Assembly (NCBI RefSeq): GCF_014192335.1
Contig: NZ_JACHXU010000006.1
Coordinates: 1-64,000 of the forward strand
Direction of reading: 5' to 3'
From: Aporhodopirellula rubra
Lineage (GTDB): Bacteria > Planctomycetota > Planctomycetia > Pirellulales > Pirellulaceae
DNA length: 64,000 nucleotides
Shown: one piece after another, positions 30,033 to 39,731 of the stretch
How positions within the stretch are numbered: position 1 is the stretch's first letter
Layout of the letters: the number at the start of each line of letters is the position of its first letter
Program-made: the position numbers and the translations under genes
Notes under the pieces: generated by a model
What the model saw: the letters and a program-made list of their open reading frames with translations, nothing else
What the model was told of the DNA's origin: nothing
Databases searched by the model: none

Positions 30033-31640
30033 TTGCCTATCGCATCGGACAACCGTTTATCGTTACGCCTGAACCGTTTCTGGCTAGTGGGGGCGTTCGC
30101 GCTGATCACCCTCGCCACGTTCGATTCGGCGTCCGCACAAAACGGCTTTTCGTCGACGCCACAAACAAACATGGGACCGATCGGCCCCCCATCGTCGGCA
30201 AATGCCTATCCGCCCACCAACGGGAGCACTTACGGTGCCAACCCGTTCGGATCGAGCAACCCGGGAACGCTCAGCCCCACGACACCTTCCTTTGATCCCT
30301 ACGCGACCTCGGGCGGCGCCAGCCTCGGTGGCCCGGGGATCAACTTTGCCCCTCCTGGATTCGGCGGAACGGCCGGATACGGCACGACGACACCACTGGG
30401 CACCCCCACACCCGTCGGACCTCCGTCGTACAGCGCAGGCCCGAGCGTCGGCCCCAACCCGTCCTACCCCAACGGCGGCCTGCTCAGCGGACTGTTCTCG
30501 GGAAACTGGTTTCAAAGCAACAGCGGCACGGGCCTGTACCAGGGCGCCGGATACCCGTCCGCAACGGCAGCCCCTTACAACGCCCCTCCGATCTACAGCA
30601 CTCCTCCAGCATACAATTCACCGCCCGTGGGCAGCGGATCGCTCTATGGCACCGGCCCGATGATCGCCCCGCCGTCGCCGAGCGGTTTCTCCGGCGATCC
30701 GTTTCCACCCTCCGCCTACCCGTCTGGCTCACCGACATCACTCTTCCCCGGTGGACTCAACGGCCCCGGCTACGGCGGAACACTGTTGCCTGCCGGGCTG
30801 ATTCCCGCAGGCGGCTTCAGTGCGTACCAATTGCTGCACGGCCCTCGATTGCGTCACACATGGATCGGCGGGGGCGGCGACGACCAAGACGACCTCGGAA
30901 TCAATCAAACCGATGTGTCACTCGGTTTTGCGTTTGGCAATTTTTTCTACAGCAACCGCCCCCTCTACGTCGTACCGTCCTTCTCGCTGTATCTGTTTGA
31001 CGGTCCGATCACGACGCCCGGCAACCCCGCCGATCTGCCCGGCAGCGCGTATGGCGGCTATCTGGATTTCGGTTGGCAATCCGACCCCAACCAAATCATC
31101 GGCGGCGAACTCGGGTTTCGCGTCGGTGCTTTCACGGACTTCGACACGTTCAATTCAGACAGCATTCGCTACATGGGCAAGGCACTCGTGGCGTTTCGCC
31201 TGACGCCCGCGTCAACGCTGAAAGCGGGAGTGTATTACCTCGACCGGGAAAGCATCAAAATGTTGCCTGCCGGTGGCCTGCTTTGGCAACCGAACCCGTA
31301 CACCCGTTTCGACATTTTCTTTCCCGAACCCAAACTCGCGAAATACTGGCGAACCATCGGCACGCAAGACGTCTGGTGGTACTTGGCCGGCGAGTACGGT
31401 GGCGATTCCTGGACAGTCACGCGTAACAACGTGGGCAGCACAGAGGAACGCGTCGACGTCAATCAAATCGCCGTTACGTTCGGATGGGAATGGGGCCGCA
31501 GTGATCTCATCAGGGCAGGGCAACGCACCGCGTTTATCGAATTCGGTGGCGTCTTCCAACGGGAACTCAAATACGAATTCTCACCAGACGATCAAGACCT
31601 CGGCGAAGCGTTCATTGTTCGAGCGGGCTACGGATACTAA
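30033..31640 (+). CDS. Outer-membrane-type beta-barrel protein with Gly/Pro-rich N-terminus
   Basis: 535 residues from a TTG at 30033, preceded by GGAG at 30021-30024 with good spacing. Signal peptide LVGAFALITLATFDSASAQN. Residues about 40-265 are a low-complexity Gly/Pro/Ser/Tyr region. From about 270 alternating strands follow (TDVSLGFAFGNFFYSNRPLYVVP, GGYLDFGWQSDPNQIIGGELGFRVG, FIEFGGVFQRELKYEF), ending in AFIVRAGYGY with an aromatic C-terminus, as in outer-membrane barrels. Probably a porin or surface anchor; no ligand can be inferred. Confidence 0.7.
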   Translation: MPIASDNRLSLRLNRFWLVGAFALITLATFDSASAQNGFSSTPQTNMGPIGPPSSANAYPPTNGSTYGANPFGSSNPGTLSPTTPSFDPYATSGGASLGGPGINFAPPGFGGTAGYGTTTPLGTPTPVGPPSYSAGPSVGPNPSYPNGGLLSGLFSGNWFQSNSGTGLYQGAGYPSATAAPYNAPPIYSTPPAYNSPPVGSGSLYGTGPMIAPPSPSGFSGDPFPPSAYPSGSPTSLFPGGLNGPGYGGTLLPAGLIPAGGFSAYQLLHGPRLRHTWIGGGGDDQDDLGINQTDVSLGFAFGNFFYSNRPLYVVPSFSLYLFDGPITTPGNPADLPGSAYGGYLDFGWQSDPNQIIGGELGFRVGAFTDFDTFNSDSIRYMGKALVAFRLTPASTLKAGVYYLDRESIKMLPAGGLLWQPNPYTRFDIFFPEPKLAKYWRTIGTQDVWWYLAGEYGGDSWTVTRNNVGSTEERVDVNQIAVTFGWEWGRSDLIRAGQRTAFIEFGGVFQRELKYEFSPDDQDLGEAFIVRAGYGY

Positions 31641-31723
31641 CACCGCTCGATGACGAGCACGGCTCGACGAAGTAACGTGCTGTTGCACCGAGCGATTCAT
31701 TCTCCTCGCTACCATCTATCCGC

Positions 31724-33034
31724 GTGCGTCAGATCACCAAAGGGACCAACAATCATCTCTTGACCAACGCCGCCGTTTGGTCGCACGACAGCGAGTGGAT
31801 CTATTTCGACACACGCAGCGATACCGACGGATCGGCCTTCGACTGTTCCACGGTCGCACGGGTCCATGTTCACGATGGCCGCGTCGAAACCGTCTACCAC
31901 GCTCATCACGGCGCTCACGTCGGTGTCGTTACCGCCAGCCCCACTGATGATCGAGTCGTTTTTATCCACGGCCCCGAAGTTCGTCCTGAGGATCCCGCTG
32001 AAGATTGGCCATACAACGCCTACCACCGTCGTGGCGTGATCGCGATCCCGAACCACCCCGATCAAACCTGCAACCTCGACGCACGCGATCTTTCGCCTCC
32101 CTACACCCCCGGTGCACTGCGTGGCGGCACCCACGTGCACGTATTTTCGGGTGACGGATGCTGGGTCAGTTTCACTTACGAAGATCACGTCCTCGCCTCG
32201 AGCACGTCCCCCGGCGCGGAACTCAATCAACGCGGCGTCGGAATCAGCGTCCCTGTGCGAAACGTATCTGTTCCCCAAACCCACCCACGCAACCACGACG
32301 GTTCGCACTTCAGCGTTCTCGTCACGCGAACGTGGGATCGCCCAGAGCCAGGTAGCGATCAAATCAACCGAGCCTACAGCGACGCGTGGGTCGGCGTCGA
32401 TGGCTACCGAAATAGCAACGGCGAACACCAAAAACGAGCGATCGCATTTCTCGGCGATTGCCTCAGCGAACACGGACACCCCATCACGGAACTGTTCGTG
32501 GTCGATATACCATGCGACGTTACCGTCGCGGGTGATGGCCCATTATCAGGAACCGAAACGACGCGTCCCGCACCGCCCGCCGACACGCACCAACGCAGAC
32601 TCACGCACACCGCCGATCGTAAATATCCAGGCATCTCCGGTGTACGGCATTGGCCGCGCAGCAGCCCCGACGGTGAACGGATCGCGTTTCTCATTAAGGA
32701 CACCCACGGTGTGTCACAGCTATGGCTCGTCTCCCCTCTCGGCGGCGAACCTCGACAACTAACGACTTCCCGCACTCCGATCCAATCCGCGTTCACCTTT
32801 CGCAACGATGGGCAAAAAATCGCCTGCGTGATCAACCACTGCGTCTGCGAGGTCGATACCGAGACAGGCATGATCGACGGTCTGACACCCCAAAGTCCGC
32901 CCGAACTCTCTCCTCTCAGCCTCGCGTGTGTCTACAGCCCAGACGGAACGCAAATCGCCTTCCTCCGCCGAATCCCCACGCCCGCCGGCCCGCGAAATCA
33001 TCTCTTCACCTGCCGTTCCAAACTTCGCCAGTAA
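31724..33034 (+). CDS. DUF3748 / YidR-like beta-propeller protein
   Basis: 436 residues from GTG 31724. The N-terminus RQITKGTNNHLLTNAAVWSH, then HHGAHVGVVTASPTDDRVVF, then IHGPE and YHRRGVI, matches the YidR (DUF3748) family of enterobacteria. Later TolB-like blades are seen (SPDGERIAFLIKDTHGVSQLW, YSPDGTQIAFLRR). The family has no established biochemical role; oligogalacturonide-lyase-like propellers are the nearest functional analogues. No signal peptide, so probably cytoplasmic. Confidence 0.8.
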   Translation: MRQITKGTNNHLLTNAAVWSHDSEWIYFDTRSDTDGSAFDCSTVARVHVHDGRVETVYHAHHGAHVGVVTASPTDDRVVFIHGPEVRPEDPAEDWPYNAYHRRGVIAIPNHPDQTCNLDARDLSPPYTPGALRGGTHVHVFSGDGCWVSFTYEDHVLASSTSPGAELNQRGVGISVPVRNVSVPQTHPRNHDGSHFSVLVTRTWDRPEPGSDQINRAYSDAWVGVDGYRNSNGEHQKRAIAFLGDCLSEHGHPITELFVVDIPCDVTVAGDGPLSGTETTRPAPPADTHQRRLTHTADRKYPGISGVRHWPRSSPDGERIAFLIKDTHGVSQLWLVSPLGGEPRQLTTSRTPIQSAFTFRNDGQKIACVINHCVCEVDTETGMIDGLTPQSPPELSPLSLACVYSPDGTQIAFLRRIPTPAGPRNHLFTCRSKLRQ

Positions 33035-33069
33035 CATTCACCGACAGCACGATTGGCTGGCTTCGCCAA

Positions 33070-33109
33070 CCGATGTCGATCCCGACACCAAAATCGGCAC
33101 ATTTTTTTT
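33070..33109 (+). terminator. Possible factor-independent terminator after yidR-like gene
   Basis: An interrupted stem CCGAT-GTCG / CGAC-ATCGG (33070-33097) is followed after CACA by eight T residues at 33102-33109. It sits about 35 bases after the stop codon, as expected for a terminator. The inner bulge (ACCAAA) weakens the stem. Confidence 0.45.
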
Positions 33110-33489
33110 GCTGATTTCATCACGAAGCTGAACCGCGGACCGCCCCCCACCCATTGGCGAAATCCAAACCGTTAGGGATCCGGTTTTACCCCTGATGTCT
33201 CCATCAACACGACGAACGCCGGTCCGCTCGTCAAATCCCGCATCCCGTCATAACGCAATCACAACGGCCCAACTCGCCCGCCTCGCTCGAATTAACCAAG
33301 CGATCCGACTAACATGTGTCAGCCAGCGTCGCTAGACGGTGGACACGCTCTAGCAAACACAGCGACCGATCAAGAGCCTTCGTCATTTACAAAACACCGT
33401 AAACAAAAAACGACGAAGTTGCCCCTTGAGAACTCTCGCTTTCCTCCCGACCGAGGATCTTTCCCTAGATCCATTCCTTTCTAGTCCAC
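33110..33489. other. Intergenic region at the left edge of the polysaccharide locus
   Basis: No credible gene. It separates the last backbone gene from the first sugar-nucleotide gene and presumably carries the locus promoter. No repeat of the kind found further right was seen here. Confidence 0.4.
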
Positions 33490-34530
33490 TTGATCTCCGT
33501 GCCCGAATCAGCCCCAACCACGTCGCAGCCCAAAACCGCTCTGATCACCGGGATCACCGGTCAAGACGGTTCTTACTTGACGGAGTTGTTGCTCGCCAAA
33601 GGCTACACCGTGCACGGTCTCGTCCGGCGTACCAGCAGCACAGTTCGGTCGCGATTGGACTCACTCTTTCATGACAAGAGTGTCTACGAACGTTCGCTGT
33701 TCCTGCACTACGCCGATCTCGATGACGCCACCACCATCCGTCGGATTTTACTCAAAACAAGCCCCGACGAGATCTATCACCTAGCCGGTCAGAGCCACGT
33801 CGGCCTAAGTTTTGAAATCCCCGAATCCACGTGCCAATTCACAGCCATGGGAACGCTCCGGTTGCTCGAGATGATTCGAGATCTCGAAAAGCAACCGCGT
33901 CTGCTTCACATCAGCAGTAGCGAAATTTTTGGCCGCCCGGACGCCTCGCCGCAAAACGAAGCGACCCCGATGCGGCCTGTTACGCCATACGGCGTCGCTA
34001 AGACCTTCGCGACCCAAATGGTTCAGGTGTATCGTCGTTCGTTCGATTGTTTTGCCTGCAACGCCATCTGTTACAACCACGAATCACCGCGTCGTGGTGA
34101 GTCCTTCGTCACCCGCAAAATCACTCGCGCAGCCGCGGCCATCTCACTAGGCCTCCAATCCGAACTCCGCCTCGGTGCTCTGGATGCACGCCGTGACTGG
34201 GGCGACGCTCAAAGTTACGTGGCCGCGATGTGGATGATGCTGCAACAAGACTCTCCTGACGACTATGTGCTCGCAACCGGACGCACTCACAGCATCCAGG
34301 ACTTCCTCGAGTTCTCCTTCGAACACGTCGGACTCGACTGGCGTGACTACGTCGTCACCGATGCCAAATTCATCCGCCCGACCGACGTCGCCGACCTTTG
34401 CGGCGACCCGTCTCACGCCATCGAAAAACTCGGATGGAAACCACCGGAAAGCTGCCAAGAACTCGCACAGCAGATGGTCGACCACGACTTGAAGTTACTC
34501 CAAGAAAAAACAGCTCCCATAAGCTCCTAG
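33490..34530 (+). CDS. GDP-mannose 4,6-dehydratase-like protein (first copy)
   Basis: 346 residues; start TTG 33490 or GTG 33499. SDR Rossmann motif [19 protein letters not shown], catalytic YGVAK, SSSEIFG, and the Gmd signature [17 protein letters not shown]. It is divergent at the nucleotide-sugar site: RRTSSTVRSRLDSLFHDKSV replaces the canonical [15 protein letters not shown] found in the second copy, and AGQSHVGLSFEIPEST replaces [13 protein letters not shown]. It may therefore act on a different nucleotide sugar or be a 6-deoxyhexose reductase-type paralogue. Confidence 0.85.
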   Translation: MISVPESAPTTSQPKTALITGITGQDGSYLTELLLAKGYTVHGLVRRTSSTVRSRLDSLFHDKSVYERSLFLHYADLDDATTIRRILLKTSPDEIYHLAGQSHVGLSFEIPESTCQFTAMGTLRLLEMIRDLEKQPRLLHISSSEIFGRPDASPQNEATPMRPVTPYGVAKTFATQMVQVYRRSFDCFACNAICYNHESPRRGESFVTRKITRAAAAISLGLQSELRLGALDARRDWGDAQSYVAAMWMMLQQDSPDDYVLATGRTHSIQDFLEFSFEHVGLDWRDYVVTDAKFIRPTDVADLCGDPSHAIEKLGWKPPESCQELAQQMVDHDLKLLQEKTAPISS

Positions 34531-34589
34531 CCCATCCCACTTAGCTGATCACCCAACCATAAAACACACGAAACAAACCCTACCCCACA

Positions 34590-35165
34590 ACTTTCGTGTC
34601 ATTCGTACTTTTCGTGGTCAAAAACACACGTCACCACCGGCAACCAACTAAGCCCCCCAACCACAAACCACACCACCCGCAGATACGAGAGCACCAATCT
34701 CCATCCAATCAATCGCACGATCCGCACCAGCAATTGAGACAACGGCTTTACAAACAACCCGCCCCCTAACACTTTCGTGGCATTCGTAATTTTCGTGGTC
34801 GAAAAACACACGTCACCACTGGCAACCAACCAAGCCCCCCAACCACAAACCACACCACCCGCAGATACGAGAGCACCAATCTCCATCCAATCAATCGCAC
34901 GATCCGCACCAGCAATTGAGACAACAGCTCTACAAACAACCCGCCCCCTAACACTTTCGTGGCATTCGTAATTTTCGTGGTCGAAAAACACACGTCACCA
35001 CTGGCAACCAACCAAGATTCCCAACCACAAACCACACCACCCGCAGATACGAGAGCACCAATCTCCATCCAATCAATCGCACGATCCGCACCAGCAATTG
35101 AGACAACGGCTCTACAAACAACCCGCCCCCTAACACTTTCGTGTCATTCGTAACTTTCGTGGTAA
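34590..35165 (+). repeat. Array A: 182-bp tandem repeat between gmd1 and fcl
   Basis: Three nearly identical head-to-tail units plus a partial fourth. The marker CGTCACCAC recurs at 34629, 34811 and 34993, that is exactly every 182 bases. Each unit begins with the triple-TTCG element (such as ACTTTCGTG, CATTCGTA, TTTTCGTGGTC) and continues with a conserved AC-rich block containing CGCACGATCCGCACC. It lacks the hairpin found in arrays B-D. Differences between units are few, implying recent expansion or homogenisation. Long reading frames exist across the array on both strands only because units lack stops. Confidence 0.9.
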
Positions 35166-35257
35166 AGGTCGCCCCATAACAACGTGGCCGATCGATATTT
35201 CCGAAAACAGCAATCAGCTAGGCCCTTACTAACAACTACCGCTAACAGCCATCTACT

Positions 35258-36202
35258 ATGAACTTTCAAAAGATCTTTGTTGCCGGACATCGCGGAATGG
35301 TGGGCAGCGCTCTCATCCGCAAACTCACGTCGAGCCCCAATCCGCCCGCCCAAATTCTGACTCGCACTCGCGATCAACTCGACCTCTGCAACCAAGCCGC
35401 CGTTGACGATTTTTTCGCGACTGAAAAGCCCGACTGCGTTCTGTTCGCGGCAGCTAAAGTCGGCGGAATCCACGCCAACGCAACCTATCCCGCTGAGTTC
35501 GGTTACCAAAATACAGCGATGGCGATGAACTCCATTCATTCTGCATACCGACACGGAACCGAACGTTTCCTGTTTCTCGGCAGCACATGTATCTACCCAC
35601 GAAACGCCCCCCAACCGATCCCTGAAGACAGCCTGTTGTCGAGCCCTCTGGAGCAAACCAACGAGGCGTACGCGTTGGCAAAAATCATGGGACTGAAACT
35701 CTGCCAGTACTACCGAGAGCAATACGGCGTGATGTTTCACTCCGCCATGCCGACCAACCTTTACGGCCCCGGTGACAACTATCACTCCGAAAATTCACAC
35801 GTCATCCCTGGGCTGATCCGCCGATTCCACGAAGCCAAACTGGGCGAAGCGGATTCGGTCACGGTTTGGGGTTCAGGCAACCCGCGACGCGAGTTCCTCC
35901 ATGTCGACGATCTTGCCACCGCCGTGCTGCACCTGATCACGCTGGCCGATCCACCACACTGGGTCAACGTTGGAACCGGCACCGACTTACGGATCGCCGA
36001 CCTAGCAGCCAAAATCGCGAGCGTCGTCGGATTCCAAGGCGAGATCATCCAAGACACCTCCAAACCCGACGGCACCCCCGTCAAACGAACCAATACGGAA
36101 CTCATCAACTCGACCGGTTGGCACCCATCGATCGACCTCGATGAAGGTCTCAAAACCACCTACGCCGATTTCATTCGCAACAGCGAAACGATCCGCTGCT
36201 AG
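35258..36202 (+). CDS. fcl: GDP-L-fucose synthase
   Basis: 314 residues. Motifs: [19 protein letters not shown] (nucleotide binding), [38 protein letters not shown] (catalytic Tyr-x3-Lys), [18 protein letters not shown] and [18 protein letters not shown]. It converts GDP-4-keto-6-deoxymannose to GDP-L-fucose by epimerisation and reduction, using the product of a Gmd. The array-A repeats lie upstream and array-B repeats downstream. Confidence 0.93.
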   Translation: MNFQKIFVAGHRGMVGSALIRKLTSSPNPPAQILTRTRDQLDLCNQAAVDDFFATEKPDCVLFAAAKVGGIHANATYPAEFGYQNTAMAMNSIHSAYRHGTERFLFLGSTCIYPRNAPQPIPEDSLLSSPLEQTNEAYALAKIMGLKLCQYYREQYGVMFHSAMPTNLYGPGDNYHSENSHVIPGLIRRFHEAKLGEADSVTVWGSGNPRREFLHVDDLATAVLHLITLADPPHWVNVGTGTDLRIADLAAKIASVVGFQGEIIQDTSKPDGTPVKRTNTELINSTGWHPSIDLDEGLKTTYADFIRNSETIRC

Positions 36203-36464
36203 CACGCGATCCAGGGTAGAATCGAGAGGGCAACGGCATCCGTTGTCCCTCTCGCCAAACACATTCAACCAATCATCAATCGCATTCTCTCTCCCACACG
36301 GGAGCCCCTGCAGGTATCAAGCGAACGCAATCAAAACGTTCGCCCAAAACCTCTCTCCCAAGCCTGCGCAAACACAATCCGCGCCGCTCAGCCCCTCTAC
36401 CTTCGCTCCCCCCGAGTCGAACAAAGCAACCAGAGGGCCCACGATCACGCACACCTCACACGCC
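36203..36464. other. Spacer between fcl and array B
   Basis: About 260 bases with no gene. It becomes increasingly C-rich towards the array and contains the AACG...CACATTC stretch. No other signal recognised. Confidence 0.35.
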
Positions 36465-37262
36465 CCCCACAACCTTTCGTGTCGTTCGCGCATTTCGTGG
36501 TCAAACAAATCCAACCCAAAAGTCGACCGATCGCTCCGACGATCGGATTCCACCCCAACGCCAAGCATCCCCCCCTCACCCCAATCAAACAAAACCACCC
36601 ACAACCTTTCGTGTCGTTCGCGCATTTCGTGGTCAAACAAAACCCACCCAAAGTCGACCGATCGCTCCGCCGATCGGATGCCACCCAACACCCAGCATTC
36701 CCCCCTCACCCCAATCAAACAAAACCACCCACAACCTTTCGTGTCGTTCGCGCCTTTCGTGGTCAAACAAATCCCACCCAAAAGTCGACCGATCGCTCCG
36801 CCGAGCGGATCCCACCCCAACACCAAGCATCCCCCCCTCACCCCAATCAAACAAAACCACCCACAACCTTTCGTGTCGTTCGCACATTTCGTGGTCAAAC
36901 AAACCCAACCCAAAGTCGACCGATCGCTCCGCCGATCGGATCCCACCCCAACACCAAGCATCCCCCCCTCACCCCCCAATCACACAAAACCACCCACAAC
37001 CTTTCGTATCGTTCGCGCCTTTCGTGGTCAAACAAATCCCACCCCAACACCAAGCATCCCCCCCTCACCCCCAATCACACAAAACCGCCCACAACTTTCG
37101 CACCGTTTGTGTATTTCGTGGTCAAACAAAACCCACCCAAAGTCGACCGATCGCTCCGCCGATCGGATGCCAACCCAACACCAAGCATCCCCCCCTCACC
37201 CCCCAATCACACAAAACCGCCCACAACTTTCGCACCGTTCGTGTATTTCGTGGTCAAATAAA
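36465..37262 (+). repeat. Array B: ~131-bp tandem repeat with hairpin, between fcl and gmd2
   Basis: Seven units. The TTTCGTGGTC core recurs at 36493, 36625, 36755, 36887, 37020, 37114 and 37246, giving periods of 130-133 bases and one of 94 where the unit lacks its hairpin. Five units contain CCGATCG-CTCCGN-CGATCGG, a 7-bp stem with a 6-base loop (first at 36527-36546); the third has a one-base mismatch (CGAGCGG). Spacer sequence is extremely C-rich and G-poor (CCACCCCAACACCAAGCATC, CCCCCCTCACCCC). Frames open across it are repeat artefacts. Confidence 0.92.
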
Positions 37263-37343
37263 TAAATCCCCACCACAATCACACCAACCACCACCCAATC
37301 GCTTCGCGCACATTCCGTAATCAAAACTACTCCCCACGCCCCC

Positions 37344-38363
37344 ATGCCCACACAATCCAAAACCGCCTTGGTCACGGGAATCACCGGCCAAGACGGATCG
37401 TATCTCGCCGAATTACTGCTCGAAAAGGGCTACACCGTCCACGGAATCGTCCGCCGATCGAGCTCTTTCAACACGTCACGAATCGACCACCTCTACCGTG
37501 ACCCGCACGAAGCCGACACGCGTTTGTTTCTCCACTACGGCGATCTGACCGACGGCCAGAATCTCACCAATCTGGTGCTCGATGTGCAGCCCGATGAGAT
37601 CTACAACCTCGGAGCTCAATCGCACGTCCGCGTTTCTTTCGACGCCCCCGCCTACACCGTTCAAACGGTCGCCCTCGGAGCACTCAACGTGCTCGAAGCA
37701 GCGAGACAACTCTCCAAAACCAAACCGACGCGGGTTTACCAAGCCAGCAGTAGCGAGATGTACGGTGATGTTGTTGAAACACCGCAACGAGAGACCACCC
37801 CGTTCAGCCCACAGAGCCCGTACGCGTGCGCGAAAGTTTACGCGTTTCACCAAACCGTGAATTACCGCAACGCCTACAGTCTCTTCGCCAGCAACGGGAT
37901 TCTCTTCAATCACGAGTCCCCACGACGAGGCGAGACTTTCGTCACGCGAAAAATCACCCGTGCCGCCACTCGGATCAAACTCGGCCTGCAGAAGAAGCTC
38001 TACCTCGGCAACCTCGACGCGAAACGCGACTGGGGCTACGCCAAAGACTACGTCGAAGGCATGTGGCGGATACTGCAACACGACGAACCCGACGACTTCG
38101 TGCTCGCCACCGGCGAAACCCAAACCATCCGAACCTTCCTCGACTATGCGTTCGGCGTCCTCGATCTCGACTGGAACGACTACGTCGAAATCGACCCCCG
38201 ATACTTCCGCCCCTCCGAAGTCGATCTTCTACTCGGCGACAACACCAAAGCCAAGGAGAAACTAGGCTGGGAGCCCAAAACCACCTGCAAAGAACTCGCC
38301 GAACTCATGATCCAACACGACCTAACCCTAGCCCACCAAGAACTCAAACGAACTAGCAATTAG
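37344..38363 (+). CDS. gmd: GDP-mannose 4,6-dehydratase (canonical copy)
   Basis: 339 residues. Canonical motifs: [84 protein letters not shown] and [19 protein letters not shown]. It makes GDP-4-keto-6-deoxy-D-mannose, the substrate of the fcl product. The stop codon lies within AACTAGCAATTAGC, part of a CTAGCAA-type motif also seen at the ends of two downstream glycosyltransferase genes. Arrays B and C flank the gene. Confidence 0.95.
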   Translation: MPTQSKTALVTGITGQDGSYLAELLLEKGYTVHGIVRRSSSFNTSRIDHLYRDPHEADTRLFLHYGDLTDGQNLTNLVLDVQPDEIYNLGAQSHVRVSFDAPAYTVQTVALGALNVLEAARQLSKTKPTRVYQASSSEMYGDVVETPQRETTPFSPQSPYACAKVYAFHQTVNYRNAYSLFASNGILFNHESPRRGETFVTRKITRAATRIKLGLQKKLYLGNLDAKRDWGYAKDYVEGMWRILQHDEPDDFVLATGETQTIRTFLDYAFGVLDLDWNDYVEIDPRYFRPSEVDLLLGDNTKAKEKLGWEPKTTCKELAELMIQHDLTLAHQELKRTSN

Positions 38364-38384
38364 CTTCTAGCGAACAGGTAAAGC

Positions 38385-39680
38385 CGCCACAACGTTCGCG
38401 TCATTCGCACCTTTCGTGGTCAAAAACTTGCCCATAGTCGACCAATCGCTCCGCCGATTGGATCCCCCACAACTCAACCCACCATTCTCCCACCAGCAAA
38501 ACCGAGCGAAGGGTTACCACCGCGCCGAAAGTCCGCACATGAGTCACCCAGGCCCACCCAAAACCTTTCGTATCATTCGCCACTTTCGTGGTCAAGAACA
38601 CGCCCATAGTCGACCAATCGCTCCGTCGATTGGATCCCCACATCTCCACCCAGCACCTGCACTCACAAAACGCTTCATTTCTTCCCGGGAGAGCCAAGCC
38701 AAACGAGCCAAGGGGCATCACAAGCACTAACCACAAACACACCAACTCTACAAATCCCCCCCCCAAAGACTTTCGCGTCGTTCGCACCTTTCGTGGTCAA
38801 AACACCACCAATCACTCGCCACTTCACTCCCATCACTTCGTCGGATAACCGGCATATCCAGCCCCAATCCGGCCAACGCAATCGCATACCGCGAGCTGAT
38901 TAACCTTCCCCGCACCACCATTCGGGCGCGAGATTGCATGCTTTCGTGCAAGCCAAAAGCAAATTCAAATTTGCGTATTATACTGGCCCCAAAGAAAGCG
39001 TTTTCGCCTACTTCAATCCATCTCTTCCGCGTCGTTCGTGGTTAAAAAAACCATCGCCGACCGATCGGATCCCATCCGTCCACAATCAACACGACACGCA
39101 AGCACTCCACCTCAATCGCCGCACTCCACGAATCAAGCCACACGAGGTACCACCCAACAACGTTCGCGTCTTTCGCACCTTTCGTGGTCAAAAACTTGCC
39201 CATAGTCGACCAATCGCTCCGTCGATTGGATCCCCCACAACTCAATCCACCATTCTCCCACCCGCAAAGCCGAGCGAAGAGTTACCACCGCCAAAAGAGT
39301 CACCCAGGCCCACCCACAAACGTTCGCGTCTTTCGCAATATTCGTGGTAAAAAACACCACCATAGTCGACCAATCGCTCCGTCGATTGGATCCCCACAAC
39401 TCAACCCACCATTCTCCCACCCACAAAGCCGAGCGAAGGGTTACCACCGCCCAAAGAGTCACCCAAGCCCACCACAACTTTTGTGTCTTTCGCAATTTTC
39501 GTGGTCAAAAACACGCCCATAGTCGACCAATCGCTCCGCCGATTGGATCCCCACAACTCAACCCACTATTCTCCCACCAGCAAAACCGAGCGAAGGGTTA
39601 CCACCGCGCCGACAGTCCGCACAAGAGTCACCCAGGCCCACCCAAAACCTTTCGTATCATTCGTTACTTTCGTGGTCAAA
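38385..39680 (+). repeat. Array C: ~160-170-bp repeats with hairpin, between gmd2 and rfbB
   Basis: Less regular than arrays A and B. The box CATAGTCGACC begins at 38433, 38604, 39201, 39361 and 39518. Each is followed by hairpin CCAATCG-CTCCG(C/T)-CGATTGG. Each is preceded about 20 bases earlier by the triple TTCG element ending TTCGTGGT and followed by CCACCATTCTCCCACC-type spacer and a GAGCGAAG block. Between about 38,640 and 39,180 degenerate copies of the TTCG element occur without the hairpin (for example near 38,770 and 39,030), alongside unrelated sequence. Confidence 0.88.
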
Positions 39681-39731
39681 AAACACTGCAACCTGCAACC
39701 CACCAACCCACCAACCCGTCCCTGTCACCTC

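Noticed and set aside
34599-35136. Repetitive reverse-strand frames in array A (possible membrane peptides)
   Set aside because: Hydrophobic stretches recur with the 182-base unit and differ in frame between units; explained by the repeat.
36141-37265. Long open frames (up to 374 codons) across array B on both strands
   Set aside because: They encode only periodic Pro/Ser/Thr- or Gly/Trp-rich peptides copied from the DNA repeat, run in several frames at once and have no start context.
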